NCBI RefSeq assembly: GCF_000227465.1
Contig: NC_016047.1
Coordinates: 3,948,857-4,012,856, forward strand
Reading direction: 5' to 3'
Source: Bacillus spizizenii TU-B-10
GTDB taxonomy: Bacteria; Bacillota; Bacilli; Bacillales; Bacillaceae
Length of the DNA: 64,000 bases
Positions 1 through 9,464 of this stretch are shown here, piece by piece (position 1 is the first letter of the stretch; each line of letters begins with the position of its first letter). Made by a program: the position numbers and the translations under genes. The notes below the pieces were generated by a model. That model did no database searches and was not told the origin of the DNA. It worked only from the letters and a program-made list of their open reading frames with translations.

Positions 1-32
1 TGAAAAATGATTTGCTCCATTTTTTCATTCAC
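1..32 (-). CDS. licA: PTS lichenan EIIA component, 5' end only
   Basis: Only the first ten or so codons are present; the gene runs off the left edge. A GTG at 32 is preceded by a ribosome binding site (AGGAAG, 41-46) and opens with the residues MNEKMEQIIF. It begins 18 bases after the licC stop, so it belongs to the same operon as licB and licC. In the lactose/cellobiose PTS family the EIIA subunit carries the phosphoryl group from HPr to EIIB. The identification rests on the start, the spacing and the known licBCAH order. Confidence 0.7.
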   Translation of the reverse strand, partial: MNEKMEQIIF

Positions 33-50
33 GCGATTCACTTCCTTTCT

Positions 51-1409
51 CTACAAAGCCGCTTCTTTGTCATCTGATGCTGCAGGCGTTTGGACCAGTT
101 CCAAATCGTTTTCTTCTTTCAGCTTCTGTTTATCCCACATTCTGAAGAACGGATAGTAGACAACAAAGGATACGGCGATATTAATGGCTTGCATGACCGC
201 GCCTGAAACTTTCCCCCCTGTCGCCAAATAGCCTGAAAAGATTGGCGGCATGGTCCACGGCACTGCGATCCCCGCCGGTTTGGCGACAAGGCCGGTACTC
301 ATTCCGATGTAAGTGAGTGTCAGTGTGATAAGCGGCGTGATGATAAACGGAAGTAAAAGCATCGGGTTCATGACGATCGGCATTCCGAAAATAATCGGTT
401 CGTTAATATTGAAGATGGCCGGGCCGATCGCAAGCTTCCCGAGCTGCTTCATTTGTTTGCTTCGGGCGCGCAGGAACATCGTGACAACCAGCGCCAATGT
501 GGCGCCGCTTCCGCCGATATTGACCCAGATATCGAAAAATTGCTGGGTGAAAATCTTAGGAAGCTCCTCACCGGCTTGGAATGCGATCCGGTTGGCATCC
601 ATTGCGCCATACCAAATCGGTGCCATGACGCCGCCGACAATGTTGGCGCCGTGAAGGCCGCAGGCCCATAAAAGCATTTTCACGGCTTCTGCGACAAGGC
701 TTCCCCCGAGGCTTCCTCCCAGAATGGAAAGCGGGGTTCCCAGTAAAACGCTTACAATATTATGAAGGCTTTCAAACGGCGTCGCTTCAACTATCAGCCG
801 GGCTGCCCAAATCAGAAAGATGACGGCAAAGCCGGGGATTAACGCGACAAATGACTTGCTGACTGCCGGCGGAACACCATCCGGCATTTTGAAGACCAAA
901 TTGCGCTGGATAATGAGACGGTAAATCTCTGTTGACACCATCGCGATAATCATAGCGACAAACAGGCCTTTGCTTCCCATCAGCGAGAGCGGAATTCCGC
1001 CGCCGACCATAATCTCTTTCGTCGAACCATCAGGCGTGAACGGCACTTGATAAGGTGTTGCTAACAAAAATGCCGCAAGTGAAATGGCTCCAGCCGACAA
1101 GGCATCAACGCCGTATTTCTCGGCGAGCCGGTAGGCGATGCCGAACGCGGCGACCAAACCCATAATTTCAAAGGTGGCGTCAACTGGATAGGCCAGCTTT
1201 TCAGACCAGGAGCTGCCAAACGTTTTTGCCATAAACTCAGCGTATCCCGGGATCGGGAGGTTGCCGATGATGAGGAAAAAGGAACCGATGATAATCAGCG
1301 GCATCGTGAGGATGATACCGTCACGCAACGCCTGCAAATGACGCTGCCCCGCAATTCTTCCCGCTATAGGCATGACCTTTTCTTCTAAGATCTGATTGAC
1401 TTTATTCAC
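51..1409 (-). CDS. licC: PTS lichenan/cello-oligosaccharide EIIC permease
   Basis: 452-residue integral membrane subunit that imports beta-glucan oligosaccharides such as cellobiose and lichenan fragments, with phosphorylation through LicA and LicB. It is hydrophobic throughout, with about ten membrane segments. The lactose/cellobiose EIIC signature NEPIIFG lies near residue 338. The ATG at 1409 follows a GAGAGGGGCGG ribosome site and starts 15 bases after the licB stop, so the two are co-transcribed from the promoter ahead of licB. The length is normal for the family and nothing is broken. The short charged tail after the last helix (ending KEAAL) is typical. Confidence 0.95.
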   Translation of the reverse strand: MNKVNQILEEKVMPIAGRIAGQRHLQALRDGIILTMPLIIIGSFFLIIGNLPIPGYAEFMAKTFGSSWSEKLAYPVDATFEIMGLVAAFGIAYRLAEKYGVDALSAGAISLAAFLLATPYQVPFTPDGSTKEIMVGGGIPLSLMGSKGLFVAMIIAMVSTEIYRLIIQRNLVFKMPDGVPPAVSKSFVALIPGFAVIFLIWAARLIVEATPFESLHNIVSVLLGTPLSILGGSLGGSLVAEAVKMLLWACGLHGANIVGGVMAPIWYGAMDANRIAFQAGEELPKIFTQQFFDIWVNIGGSGATLALVVTMFLRARSKQMKQLGKLAIGPAIFNINEPIIFGMPIVMNPMLLLPFIITPLITLTLTYIGMSTGLVAKPAGIAVPWTMPPIFSGYLATGGKVSGAVMQAINIAVSFVVYYPFFRMWDKQKLKEENDLELVQTPAASDDKEAAL

Positions 1410-1424
1410 ATAGCCCGCCCCTCT

Positions 1425-1733
1425 CTATGACACATGTCCAAGCTGTTCAGCTGATTTCAGCACTTCCGCCCCGTTGCATGTGCCATAATGGACGGTATTA
1501 ATGACGTCTACTGGTACCCCCTTTGACTCTCCTAATTTTTTCAGCTGCGGAAGCATATAACGTACTTGCGGGCCGAGAAGCAATACATCCGCTTTATCAA
1601 TATGACTTTGTACAGAATCGCCTGAAACTGCCCAAATGGTATAGTCTTTTCCTTGTTCCTGCGCACTTTTTTCCATCTTGCTCACCAATAAGCTAGTAGA
1701 CATGCCTGCTGCACATACGAGTAATATATTCAT
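1425..1733 (-). CDS. licB: PTS lichenan EIIB component
   Basis: 102-residue cytoplasmic EIIB subunit of the lactose/cellobiose family. The phosphorylated cysteine is Cys7, in the P-loop [14 protein letters not shown] at the N-terminus. It receives the phosphoryl group from LicA and gives it to the sugar carried by LicC. It is the first gene of the operon, with a sigma-A promoter, a cre and a LicR-type inverted repeat immediately upstream. The length is normal for a free-standing EIIB. Confidence 0.95.
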   Translation of the reverse strand: MNILLVCAAGMSTSLLVSKMEKSAQEQGKDYTIWAVSGDSVQSHIDKADVLLLGPQVRYMLPQLKKLGESKGVPVDVINTVHYGTCNGAEVLKSAEQLGHVS

Positions 1734-1791
1734 GTAAAAGACCCCCTAGAGTTTGATCAATTTTGTAATGTCCTGCTGTTGATATCATCAT

Positions 1792-1820
1792 ATTATGAAA
1801 TCGCTTTCATAAACACTCAA
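1792..1820 (-). promoter_or_regulatory. sigma-A promoter of licBCA(H)
   Basis: On the minus strand a -35 TTGAGT (1815-1820) and a -10 CATAAT (1792-1797) are separated by exactly 17 bases. The cre lies between and over the -10. This explains catabolite repression directly, because CcpA bound here would block RNA polymerase. Confidence 0.8.
1796..1809. promoter_or_regulatory. CcpA cre site of licB operon
   Basis: TGAAATCGCTTTCA matches the cre consensus TGWAANCGNTNWCA at every position. It overlaps the licB -10 and spacer. Confidence 0.85.
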
Positions 1821-1822
1821 GG

Positions 1823-1845
1823 TTTTTCCGCAGGAAACGGAAAAA
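1823..1845. promoter_or_regulatory. Inverted repeat next to the licB -35, probable LicR operator
   Basis: A perfect 8-bp inverted repeat, TTTTTCCG-N7-CGGAAAAA, ends two bases upstream of the licB -35. That is the position expected for an activator site, and LicR is encoded next door. It lies just after the licR stop, so it could also fold as a weak terminator of licR, but it is not followed by a T-run on the minus strand. Confidence 0.65.
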
Positions 1846-1861
1846 AGGTATATACAGGCTG

Positions 1862-3787
1862 TCAGCTCAGCATTTTTTGGTCAAACACGTCCGAAAGCTC
1901 TTGATACGAACGGCATTTGATCAGCTGGTTCACCGCTGCCGGGTCATCCAAAATGCTGCCAAGCAGTTTATACATGCTTTGCAAATCCGCTTTGTTCTCC
2001 TTTTCGACACAAAGCAAACAGACAAATTGAACACGCTGGTCCTCCCAATCTATCGGTTTTTTGAGCGTACAGACGGCCCAAAACGTTGTTTTTGTCTGCG
2101 GAACGAGCGGGTGCGGGATGGCAACCAGATTGCCAAAGCACGTTGGCGACATGTCTTCTCTTTCAAAAATGGAATCTATGATTTCTTTGTCGGCATAGCC
2201 GCAATCAACCGCTTTCTGCCCTAAAAATTGAATCACTTCTTCTTTTGAGCGCAGATCCTCCTGGAAAAAAACGAGTTCTTTTTTCAGATAGCGGGCGGCT
2301 TTTTCTTTTTCATCACTCAGAATGGATTCGATTTTTGTAAAGTCAGTCCCGCCTAAGAGTGTGTTGACCTTTAGCACTGGTACAGGGAGCTCTTTTTTTA
2401 TCGGGATGGTGCTGATGACAAAATCAATGGATTCATAGGACATTTGGTCAAGACTGTAATACTCAGCCGTTCCAAGAATATCGAGCCGCTTGCCGAAATG
2501 GGAGCGGAGTTTTTCACGCAGTAGCTGGGCGCTTCCGGCACCTGATGCGCACACAATGATACAGCGTTTCGGCGGGCTTTCTGTTTTTTTCCGTTCAATC
2601 GCAGCGCCAAAGTGGAGAGCCAGATACCCAATTTCGTTTTCATGAATATCGATGCCCGTCTGTTCCTTTATGACCATCCCCGCAATGATCCCGGCTTCAA
2701 AAGCGAGAGGATAATGTTCCTTGATCGCTGTCAGCATCGGATTTCGAAGGTTCATGCCGTATCGGTTGCGGCTGACCGCCGGCTTCACATGTAGCGCCAA
2801 GCCGATTTTCAGCTCTTTGTCATGCAGGATGCCGAGCTTCATTTCGCGATCAACGGCTTCAATCATCGCAAATGTCAGCTGATCGGTTTCCTCGTCTATT
2901 GAAAATGTGTCCTCCCCGCATTGTGGTTGTGTCATTCGTTTTGTGCCGAGGAGATGCATGGCGATATAGGCCGTCTCGTCTTTCGGAAATGTAACGGCAA
3001 GTGCTGATTCCAGCTCTTTTACAATGGCTTCGGCAGCCTGATATTCTTTTTGATGCAGGATGTGATCCATATCTTCCGGGAAAAGAGATACATAGTTTTC
3101 CGTTCTGATCCGTTTACAGGCAATGGCGATATGGATGATGAGGTTATTCAGTCCCAAGTTGGACAGAGGGATGCGGTCGTTTTTCATTTTTTTCAGGATG
3201 GCGGAACGGATGATCTCGATTTCTTCATTTGGCAAAATATCAGCCTTTTCATTCAAAATATCAATCTCCGTTTCTCTTTCATCGACAATGTACTCCGCCA
3301 TACAGTACCTCATCTGCACCTCGTCCCCGCGCAGCTTGAAGCCGTAATTTGGGCGTGTTTCCATGACGATGCGGTACGGCAGCAGCCGTTTCTTTACTTC
3401 TTTTAAATCCGTTTGGAGTGTAGATTTTGAGATAAATAGTTCTTCAGCCAGTTCATCGAGCTTGAGGTAATGCTCCGCCAGCAGCAGCCGTTTTGTGAGA
3501 TAGGCCATTCTCTCCTCCGGCAATACCGGCAGGCTTTTTTTTTGCTGAAACACATCTTGCAGCAGCGTTCTGAATGTCTGCTCGTCATGAATGCGGAGTT
3601 TGTAACCTGAGCCTCTTACCGATTGGACATAGGCGCCATAGCCGCTTAGCGCACCTTGCAGTTCCTTTATATCATTGCGGACCGTCCGCGTCGTCACATT
3701 TAATTGCGCGGCAAAAAACGAGCTTGTCACCGGGGCTTCAGCCGCCATCAGCAAGCGCAGAATATCACGAAGTCGCCCATGAAGCAT
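1862..3787 (-). CDS. licR: PRD-containing transcriptional activator of the lic operon
   Basis: 641 residues in the order: N-terminal winged HTH (about 1-60, TTRTVRNDIKEL), second HTH (about 95-150, LDELAEELFISKSTL), PRD1 (about 180-280), PRD2 (about 290-400, conserved His in GLALHVKP and LALHFGA), EIIB-Gat-like domain (about 405-495, Cys in CIIVCASGAGSAQ) and EIIA-Mtl/Fru-like domain (about 500-641, His in AIPHPLVPQ). This is the MtlR/LicR architecture. The activity of such proteins is set by phosphorylation from HPr and from the cognate EIIB. The target is the licB operon, which follows on the same strand. The ATG at 3787 has a GGAGG site six to nine bases ahead. The length is complete. Confidence 0.95.
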   Translation of the reverse strand: MLHGRLRDILRLLMAAEAPVTSSFFAAQLNVTTRTVRNDIKELQGALSGYGAYVQSVRGSGYKLRIHDEQTFRTLLQDVFQQKKSLPVLPEERMAYLTKRLLLAEHYLKLDELAEELFISKSTLQTDLKEVKKRLLPYRIVMETRPNYGFKLRGDEVQMRYCMAEYIVDERETEIDILNEKADILPNEEIEIIRSAILKKMKNDRIPLSNLGLNNLIIHIAIACKRIRTENYVSLFPEDMDHILHQKEYQAAEAIVKELESALAVTFPKDETAYIAMHLLGTKRMTQPQCGEDTFSIDEETDQLTFAMIEAVDREMKLGILHDKELKIGLALHVKPAVSRNRYGMNLRNPMLTAIKEHYPLAFEAGIIAGMVIKEQTGIDIHENEIGYLALHFGAAIERKKTESPPKRCIIVCASGAGSAQLLREKLRSHFGKRLDILGTAEYYSLDQMSYESIDFVISTIPIKKELPVPVLKVNTLLGGTDFTKIESILSDEKEKAARYLKKELVFFQEDLRSKEEVIQFLGQKAVDCGYADKEIIDSIFEREDMSPTCFGNLVAIPHPLVPQTKTTFWAVCTLKKPIDWEDQRVQFVCLLCVEKENKADLQSMYKLLGSILDDPAAVNQLIKCRSYQELSDVFDQKMLS

Positions 3788-3867
3788 GAGAAAAACCTCC
3801 TATCAAGTAGATGCAGGGATAAGTGAATAGGCAGAAAGGATGATGAAGGAATGCGAAATGTATATAA

Positions 3868-3896
3868 ATTCTATAATGGCGGGAATGGCAAGTCAA
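3868..3896 (-). promoter_or_regulatory. sigma-A promoter of licR
   Basis: Minus strand: -35 TTGACT (3891-3896), 17-base spacer, -10 TAGAAT (3868-3873), about 80 bases before the licR start. Confidence 0.65.
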
Positions 3897-3932
3897 TGAA
3901 CATCGGGAGGGCTAGAGGGAAAACTGACCTAT

Positions 3933-3960
3933 AAAAAACAGCCGGGGTCAGCCGGCTGTT
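3933..3960 (-). terminator. Terminator overlapping the end of yxzF
   Basis: Stem AACAGCCGG / CCGGCTGTT with a six-base loop, followed on the minus strand by a run of six T. The stem contains the last codons of yxzF, whose stop is at 3948-3950. Confidence 0.85.
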
Positions 3961-4133
3961 CGGGATGCGGACATATTCTTTCGTTTAGACGCCTTGCGAT
4001 CCTTCATGATTTTTCGCACAATCGGGTAAATGACCGGCGCCCATTTGATAACGGATTTGATCATCTTTTTCAAAGCTCCGATTCTCCCTTCTTTTTTCTC
4101 AACCATTCCCCTGATTGCCTTTTGCTTAAACAT
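3948..4133 (-). CDS. yxzF: Small basic protein YxzF, function unknown
   Basis: 61 residues if translation starts at the ATG at 4133, which lies one base after the yxlJ stop, so the two are probably translationally coupled. An internal ATG at 4103 (MVEKK) is possible, but its ribosome site is too close. The protein is strongly basic. It has one hydrophobic stretch ([12 protein letters not shown], about residues 28-39) between Lys/Arg-rich ends, like a short membrane-associated amphipathic peptide. The final codons form half of the transcription terminator. I recognise no domain; the name is given by position next to yxlJ. Confidence 0.65.
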   Translation of the reverse strand: MFKQKAIRGMVEKKEGRIGALKKMIKSVIKWAPVIYPIVRKIMKDRKASKRKNMSASRTAG

Positions 4134-4134
4134 G

Positions 4135-4725
4135 CTACCGCGACACGTACCTGTTTCCCGTCACCCAGAAACGCCACGGATAATCGCGCGCCTCTCCGCT
4201 GTTGTCGATGCCGATACGCGGGCCGGTTGAAATTTCTTCCGGTGTATACCCGCCTTCGATGTAAAGCGGCTGTTCCGTGATCCAGCGTCCGTAGTCATTC
4301 ATCGTGACGCCAAGCGCTTTCGTCAGCTTTCCGGGCCCGTTTGTCCATTCCCTCGGATGCCGGCCCGTCCTCCTCTCCTCCATTAACAGCTGGCCTTCAT
4401 GAGGCTCAATGGCCCTGATTAAGACCGCTTGCGGGACATCTGCTTCTGCGGCAACGACATTCAGCAATGTATGGGTGTGCATCACGTATGTATACACCCG
4501 CCCAGCTTCTGCAAACATAATCTCAGTCCGTTTCGTCCGGCGGTTATTAAAGCTGTGGGCCGCTCTGTCTCCGGCGCCCATATAGGCTTCTGTTTCCACA
4601 ATATAGCCTGACGCTGTGCCTTCGTCTGTTTCTTTTACCAGAAGGCAGCCGAGAAGCGCCGGGGCAAGCTCAAGGGCGGTTCTTTGGTAAAACGTGATGG
4701 GCAGCGGATTTTTTTCTCTCGTCAC
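4135..4725 (-). CDS. yxlJ: 3-methyladenine DNA glycosylase, AAG/MPG family
   Basis: 196 residues from a GTG at 4725. That start is chosen because an AGGAGAGG site lies just upstream and the alignable part of the family begins here ([12 protein letters not shown]). It removes alkylated purines in base excision repair. Family landmarks are the catalytic-region motif [16 protein letters not shown] (about residues 41-56), NRRTKRTE, and [11 protein letters not shown] with the C-terminal GPRIGI and PWRFW motifs. The gene is divergent from katX with overlapping upstream regions and is followed at one base by yxzF. The length is normal. Confidence 0.9.
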   Translation of the reverse strand: MTREKNPLPITFYQRTALELAPALLGCLLVKETDEGTASGYIVETEAYMGAGDRAAHSFNNRRTKRTEIMFAEAGRVYTYVMHTHTLLNVVAAEADVPQAVLIRAIEPHEGQLLMEERRTGRHPREWTNGPGKLTKALGVTMNDYGRWITEQPLYIEGGYTPEEISTGPRIGIDNSGEARDYPWRFWVTGNRYVSR

Positions 4726-4757
4726 GAATCGACCTCTCCTTTTACCGATTTTTGTAC

Positions 4758-4763
4758 ATTGTA
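4758..4763 (-). promoter_or_regulatory. Extended -10 for yxlJ
   Basis: TGG-TACAAT on the minus strand is an extended -10 about 35 bases before the GTG of yxlJ. No good -35 is visible. It lies inside the near-palindrome GTACATTGTAC. Confidence 0.4.
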
Positions 4764-4794
4764 CCATTCCCGACCCCGATAAAAAAAAACGGCT

Positions 4795-4821
4795 GTTTTA
4801 AAATCTTTCCATTAAGGGAAT
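4795..4821 (+). promoter_or_regulatory. sigma-B-type promoter of katX
   Basis: GTTTTA (4795-4800), 15 bases, GGGAAT (4816-4821), close to the sigma-B pattern GTTTAA / GGGTAT. In B. subtilis katX is known to be read by sigma-F in the forespore and by sigma-B. I cannot separate a sigma-F element with confidence. Confidence 0.6.
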
Positions 4822-4853
4822 ATTGTTACCGTTCTAAAAAGGAGGGTCAACCA

Positions 4854-6497
4854 ATGAAAGATAATCATCAAAACAAACATCACGGAACAAATGCCCAAAG
4901 CAGCGAGGATGCGCTTTCTCATAAGACATCCGGGGAAAACGAATCAGAGGATACCTTAACGAATAGACAGGGGCACCCTGTCACTGACAACCAAAATGTG
5001 AGAACTGTCGGGAACAGAGGACCTACAACACTTGAGAACTACGATTTTCTCGAAAAAATCAGCCACTTTGACCGTGAACGCATCCCTGAGCGGGTTGTTC
5101 ATGCCAGAGGAGCGGGTGCACACGGGTATTTTGAAGCTTACGGAAGCTTTGGAGACGAGCCGATTTCAAAGTACACCCGGGCCAAGCTTTTTCAGGAAAA
5201 AGGCAAGAAAACGCCGGCATTTGTCCGTTTTTCTACGGTAAATCATGGAAAACACTCACCAGAAACATTGAGAGACCCGCGCGGTTTTGCCCTTAAGCTT
5301 TATACCGAAGACGGAAACTGGGATTTGGTCGGGAACAATCTGAAAATCTTTTTTATCCGCGACCCGCTTAAATTTCCGGATCTTGTGCACGCGTTTCAGC
5401 CTGACCCAGTGACCAATATCCAAGATGGTGAACGTATTTTCGACTTCATTTCTCAGTCTCCTGAAGCGACACATATGATCACCTTCTTGTTTTCGCCTTG
5501 GGGCATCCCAGCCAACTACCGGCAAATGCAGGGTTCGGGCGTACACGCCTATAAATGGGTGAATGAGGAAGGCAAAGCCGTTCTCGTGAAATACCATTTC
5601 GAACCGAAGCAGGGCATCCGCAACCTGACACAGAAGGAAGCGGAAGAGATTCAAGGGAAAAACTTTAACCATGCTACACAGGATTTGTATGAAGCGATTG
5701 AAAATGGAGATTATCCGGAATGGGAAGTGTATGCTCAAATCATGAGCGATGATGAGCATCCTGAACTGGACTTTGATCCACTCGATCCGACAAAGCTATG
5801 GTATAAAGACGATTTCCCATGGAAACCGATCGGCAAATTGGTGCTTAACAAAAACCCGGAAAACTACCATGCAGAAGTGGAACAAGCTTCATTCGGAACG
5901 GGAGTGCTTGTTGACGGACTTGATTTCTCAGATGATAAGCTGCTTCAGGGGCGGACGTTTGCCTACTCAGATACGCAGCGCTACCGTGTAGGTGCAAATT
6001 ACCTGCAGCTTCCGATCAACTCGCCGAAAAAGCATGTTGCCACCAACCAGGAAGGCGGGCAAATGCAATATCGGGTCGATAGAGCAGAAGGCCAAAATCC
6101 GCACGTCAACTATGAGCCATCGATTATGGGCGGGCTAAAGGAAGCGAAGCAGGATGGAAAAGATCATACTCCGCATGTCGAAGGTGATGTAAAACGTGAA
6201 GCGATCGACAGAACGAACAACTTCGGACAGGCCGGAGAAACGTACCGGAGATTTACCGAATTTGAACGGAACGAATTGATCACGAATCTAGTTAATACGC
6301 TTTCTACATGCCGAAAAGAAATCCAGGATCAGATGATTGAAAATTTCACAAAAGCTGATCCGGACTATGGAAAACGCGTGGCGGAAGGTCTGAAAAAAGT
6401 CTCAGAAAACAACAGCAACGGACCGATCGGCACAACAGAGACTGAACAGGCTGCAAGGCAGGCTGAACAGGAAAGCCATCCGTCTGATCCGTATTAA
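4854..6497 (+). CDS. katX: Spore-associated catalase KatX
   Basis: 547-residue clade-type monofunctional haem catalase that decomposes hydrogen peroxide and protects germinating spores. The ATG at 4854 follows AAGGAGGG; an in-frame ATG further upstream lies in the promoter. The catalytic His is in the motif [14 protein letters not shown] (about residues 80-93), the distal Asn is in VGNNLKIFF, and the haem-ligand Tyr is in [12 protein letters not shown] (about residues 370-380). The N-terminal 45 residues are polar, rich in His, Asn and Lys, and disordered-looking. A strong terminator follows. Unlike KatE at 48-50 kb it has no C-terminal extra domain. Confidence 0.95.
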   Translation: MKDNHQNKHHGTNAQSSEDALSHKTSGENESEDTLTNRQGHPVTDNQNVRTVGNRGPTTLENYDFLEKISHFDRERIPERVVHARGAGAHGYFEAYGSFGDEPISKYTRAKLFQEKGKKTPAFVRFSTVNHGKHSPETLRDPRGFALKLYTEDGNWDLVGNNLKIFFIRDPLKFPDLVHAFQPDPVTNIQDGERIFDFISQSPEATHMITFLFSPWGIPANYRQMQGSGVHAYKWVNEEGKAVLVKYHFEPKQGIRNLTQKEAEEIQGKNFNHATQDLYEAIENGDYPEWEVYAQIMSDDEHPELDFDPLDPTKLWYKDDFPWKPIGKLVLNKNPENYHAEVEQASFGTGVLVDGLDFSDDKLLQGRTFAYSDTQRYRVGANYLQLPINSPKKHVATNQEGGQMQYRVDRAEGQNPHVNYEPSIMGGLKEAKQDGKDHTPHVEGDVKREAIDRTNNFGQAGETYRRFTEFERNELITNLVNTLSTCRKEIQDQMIENFTKADPDYGKRVAEGLKKVSENNSNGPIGTTETEQAARQAEQESHPSDPY

Positions 6498-6505
6498 AAA
6501 CAACA

Positions 6506-6536
6506 AACAGGGCTTTTTTGAAGTCCTGTTTTTTTG
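6506..6536 (+). terminator. katX terminator
   Basis: Ten-base stem AACAGGGCTT / AAGTCCTGTT with one G-T pair, then seven T. Confidence 0.9.
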
Positions 6537-6544
6537 TTTTTCTA

Positions 6545-6558
6545 TTGAAACGCTTTCA
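6545..6558. promoter_or_regulatory. Possible cre upstream of yxlH
   Basis: TTGAAACGCTTTCA has one mismatch to the cre consensus and lies 40 bases before the yxlH start. No promoter is clear around it. Confidence 0.35.
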
Positions 6559-6598
6559 GCAATTGTGTTGTACTGGAAGGAAAGGGGTGGAGAGAACG

Positions 6599-7801
6599 AT
6601 GGAATTACAGCAGGACATGATTCCTCAGAAAAAAACAATCGGCGCTTTAGATCACGCCGTTTTTTTATGTATGGTATTTTGCTTTTGGTTCTCAGGTTAT
6701 ATTTATGTTCCTGTATTCAGCCTGTATTTGGAGGATCTGCACTTTTCATACGGCGCAATCGGCATCATTCTCGGCAGCTACGGCGTTACGCAAATCCTTC
6801 TGCGATTCCCGCTCGGCCTTCTGTCAGACATCCTGTTTTCTCTGCGCAAGCAATTGTTAATTGCCGGGTTTGGGTTTTCTGTCCTCAGCAGCCTGCTTTT
6901 TCTGATGTTTGATTCTTTCTTCTTCGTGCTGGCCGCCCGGCTGTTTGCAGGGATAACCGCTTCCATGTGGGTAATGGCGACCATTTTATACGCGCATTAT
7001 TTCAACAATGACAATGCATCAAAAGCAATGGGCATCATGCAGTTTTTCACCGTCATGCCTCAGTTTGTCAGTATTGTGTTCTGCGGGCTTGCGGCAGCCC
7101 ACTTAGGCAGGCAGGTTCCATTTTGGATGGCGCTCGCAGCCTCTGCCGCCGGTCTAGTGATCTGCTGTTTTATTAAAGATCCGTCGGCTCCTCCCGCGAA
7201 CCGTGATACAATCCGTGTGCCGCAATACCTCAAAGACACATTCCAGCTGCCGAAGCTGAAGCTTTTCACCATTCTATCCATGACGGCCCATGCGGTATTA
7301 TTTATGACAGTGTTTGGATTTACGCCGCTTTTCATTAATCAGCTCGGAATGGGCGACGCGGAGATGCTTTGGGTGATGAGCGCCTTTTTCCTCCCTCACG
7401 CAGCCGCCACATTAAGCTTCGTGTTTCTGCGTTTCACAAGCCGAATCGCTTACTCGGTGATGCTCATCAGTTTTGCTGTCATCGGAGTCTGTTTGCTATT
7501 CGTTCCTTTTTCAGCTACATTGTTCACAGTTTGCATCACACACGCCTGCATCGGGCTGGCGCTCGGTTTCGTATTTCCTCTGCTGCTAAGCCTTGTCGTC
7601 GATATCAGTTCTGCCCGTTTGAAAATGTCGGTTATGGGGTTTTATCAATCGTTTTATGCGCTGGGTATCTTCCTCGGTCCCCTTCTTGCAGGAAAAACCG
7701 CACAGCTTTTCGGGCTGTCCGAGGTTTTTTATGGAGCCGGGTCGCTGGCATTGGCCGCCTTTCTTGTAATGCTTGTGCAAAAGCGCAACATGATCAATTA
7801 A
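6599..7801 (+). CDS. yxlH: Major facilitator superfamily transporter
   Basis: 400 residues with about twelve hydrophobic helices, starting at the ATG at 6599 behind AAAGGGGTGG. The MFS loop 2-3 motif is visible as RFPLGLLSD (about residues 72-80) and is characteristic of drug/H+ antiporter-like carriers. The substrate cannot be inferred. It is convergent with yxlG: the two stop codons overlap by four bases, with no terminator hairpin between them that I can see. A cre-like site lies in the leader. Confidence 0.85.
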   Translation: MELQQDMIPQKKTIGALDHAVFLCMVFCFWFSGYIYVPVFSLYLEDLHFSYGAIGIILGSYGVTQILLRFPLGLLSDILFSLRKQLLIAGFGFSVLSSLLFLMFDSFFFVLAARLFAGITASMWVMATILYAHYFNNDNASKAMGIMQFFTVMPQFVSIVFCGLAAAHLGRQVPFWMALAASAAGLVICCFIKDPSAPPANRDTIRVPQYLKDTFQLPKLKLFTILSMTAHAVLFMTVFGFTPLFINQLGMGDAEMLWVMSAFFLPHAAATLSFVFLRFTSRIAYSVMLISFAVIGVCLLFVPFSATLFTVCITHACIGLALGFVFPLLLSLVVDISSARLKMSVMGFYQSFYALGIFLGPLLAGKTAQLFGLSEVFYGAGSLALAAFLVMLVQKRNMIN

Positions 7802-8574
7802 TAGCTTTCATACCGCCGGAAGCGCCATACTGAAAACATGGCCAGAAGCACGATGCACAAAATGGAGAATGTGAGCGACCATCCGAAAAAATCCGCCCGC
7901 TCTCCATGAAGAAGGATATGCTCCGCCTGCTTGCAAAGCGCAGCCGGAAGCCATTTCGCACCATCAGGAAATAGCGAAACAGCAAAGGAAACTGCAGCTG
8001 TCAGCCCGATCCCGACAGCCGCGGCTGCTCCGAGAGACCGAAACATCGTGCTTCCGGCAAGGCCGGCTGTCACAATAAACATGATCCAAAGAGCGTAGAG
8101 GCCAAGACTTACGGCAAAACGGCTGAATGATGTGTCCTCAAACAGCAGCCGGACGTAATAATAAGCAAGCCCGTATCCAGCTGCAAATGACGCAATGCCG
8201 ATCACGCTTTGGGTGAGCCATTTGCTCACGATATAATGGGCTGCCGTCACAGGCCGTGACATGATCAGCGACGTTACGCCTTGATTTCTTTCATTCGCCA
8301 CGCTGCCCATGACGCTGAAGATGACCAGAGCCATGCCAAGCGTGTTGAATTGAGAAAGCGTGCTGACCATCACTTCAGACCCAGAAGGCATCGTAAAACT
8401 GATTTTCATGCCGTCAGGAAGGTTTCCTCCGTGTTCAATGATTTCCGGCATATAATAAATGGTCAGCGGCTGTGTCAACCCGACAATCATCATTGCGATC
8501 GGCAGCCAGATCAGCTTGCCGCTTTTCCACCCATCGAGCCATTCTTTCTGCAATAGCGTTATCATCACCTTCAT
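7798..8574 (-). CDS. yxlG: ABC transporter permease of the sigY operon
   Basis: 258-residue ABC-2-type membrane subunit with about six membrane helices. A cytosolic N-terminus ([15 protein letters not shown]) and the loop [22 protein letters not shown] after the second helix are typical of this class. The start ATG overlaps the yxlF stop (ATGA), so it is the partner of that ATPase. It is the last gene of the sigY operon, whose transporter may export a toxic compound or peptide. In B. subtilis the operon is needed for full sigma-Y-related phenotypes; the substrate is unknown. Confidence 0.9.
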   Translation of the reverse strand: MKVMITLLQKEWLDGWKSGKLIWLPIAMMIVGLTQPLTIYYMPEIIEHGGNLPDGMKISFTMPSGSEVMVSTLSQFNTLGMALVIFSVMGSVANERNQGVTSLIMSRPVTAAHYIVSKWLTQSVIGIASFAAGYGLAYYYVRLLFEDTSFSRFAVSLGLYALWIMFIVTAGLAGSTMFRSLGAAAAVGIGLTAAVSFAVSLFPDGAKWLPAALCKQAEHILLHGERADFFGWSLTFSILCIVLLAMFSVWRFRRYESY

Positions 8575-9458
8575 GCGTGCACCACCTTTAGATAGACGTC
8601 TTCAAGCGACTCCGTTTTCTGTTCAAAATGAGTGACAGTCAAGCCCGTTCGGATACAATCACTCAGCAATGTCCGGCCAGCCTGTATATCAGGCAGCTCG
8701 AAAACAGCTTGAGACGGATTCATATAGACAATAGCTGAGACGTAAGGCTTCTCTTCAAGCCAGCCCTTCAGCTTCTCTTTCACTGTAAGGGTGAAAACGT
8801 TCGTTTGATGCTGTTTCTTCAGCTGCTGTAATTCGCCTTTCCATGAAATCTCCCCGTTTTTCATGATCACCACCTGATCACACACCTGCTCCGCATCGTG
8901 CAAAACGTGTGTAGAAAACAGGACAGCCATATGCTTCTTCAGCTCCCGCATCATGTCCAGCACCTCGAACCGTCCTGATGGATCAAGAGCAGACACCGGT
9001 TCATCCAATATCAACAGCTTCGGTTTATGGAGCAGCGCCTGTGCCAGCCCGAGTCTTTGCTTCATGCCGCCTGAATAGCCGCCGATTCTTTTGTGCGCGG
9101 ATTCCTGCAAGCCGACAAATTCCAGCATCCCGCCGATCTCCTCTTGGCATTTTTTCTTCGAAAGCCCGGACAGTCTCCCGGCAAAGGTTAAAAATTCATT
9201 TGCGGTCATCCACGAATAAAAAGCAGGATACTGCGGGAGGTACCCAATCAAACGCCGGTCGGGTTTTTTCTCCCCTAACAGCTTGATGGTTCCAGAGGTT
9301 GGCGAAAGCAGCCCGGCCAGCATTTGCAGCGTTGTGGTTTTACCGGCTCCATTGGGACCTAAAAGTGCAACACACTCGTTTTCATTCACGTGAAAACTGA
9401 CATTCTTTACAGCTTGATGATGCCGATACGATTTGCATAATGACTCAATAGACAGCAT
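8571..9458 (-). CDS. yxlF: ABC transporter ATP-binding protein of the sigY operon
   Basis: 295 residues. Walker A is LLGPNGAGKTT (about residues 33-43), the signature is YSGGMKQRLGLAQA (about 133-146), and Walker B is LLILDEP followed by an H-loop in FSTHVLHD. The C-terminal 80 residues form the extra domain common in ABC-2 exporter ATPases. It is coupled to yxlG by overlapping stop and start, and separated from yxlE by six bases. Confidence 0.9.
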   Translation of the reverse strand: MLSIESLCKSYRHHQAVKNVSFHVNENECVALLGPNGAGKTTTLQMLAGLLSPTSGTIKLLGEKKPDRRLIGYLPQYPAFYSWMTANEFLTFAGRLSGLSKKKCQEEIGGMLEFVGLQESAHKRIGGYSGGMKQRLGLAQALLHKPKLLILDEPVSALDPSGRFEVLDMMRELKKHMAVLFSTHVLHDAEQVCDQVVIMKNGEISWKGELQQLKKQHQTNVFTLTVKEKLKGWLEEKPYVSAIVYMNPSQAVFELPDIQAGRTLLSDCIRTGLTVTHFEQKTESLEDVYLKVVHA

Positions 9459-9464
9459 GCCCTC

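Noticed and set aside
1823..1845. Reading the licB inverted repeat as the licR terminator
   Set aside because: On the minus strand the stem is followed by CCTTGAG rather than a T-run, and the repeat sits directly at the licB -35; an activator site fits better.
4752..4853. Upstream ATG extending KatX by 34 residues
   Set aside because: It would include the sigma-B promoter, and the perfect AAGGAGGG site serves the ATG at 4854.
5256..5759. Long open frame antisense to katX
   Set aside because: A shadow of the well-supported catalase frame; no ribosome site and no recognisable protein family. The same applies to the other antisense frames inside pepT, citH, yxiM and dbpA.
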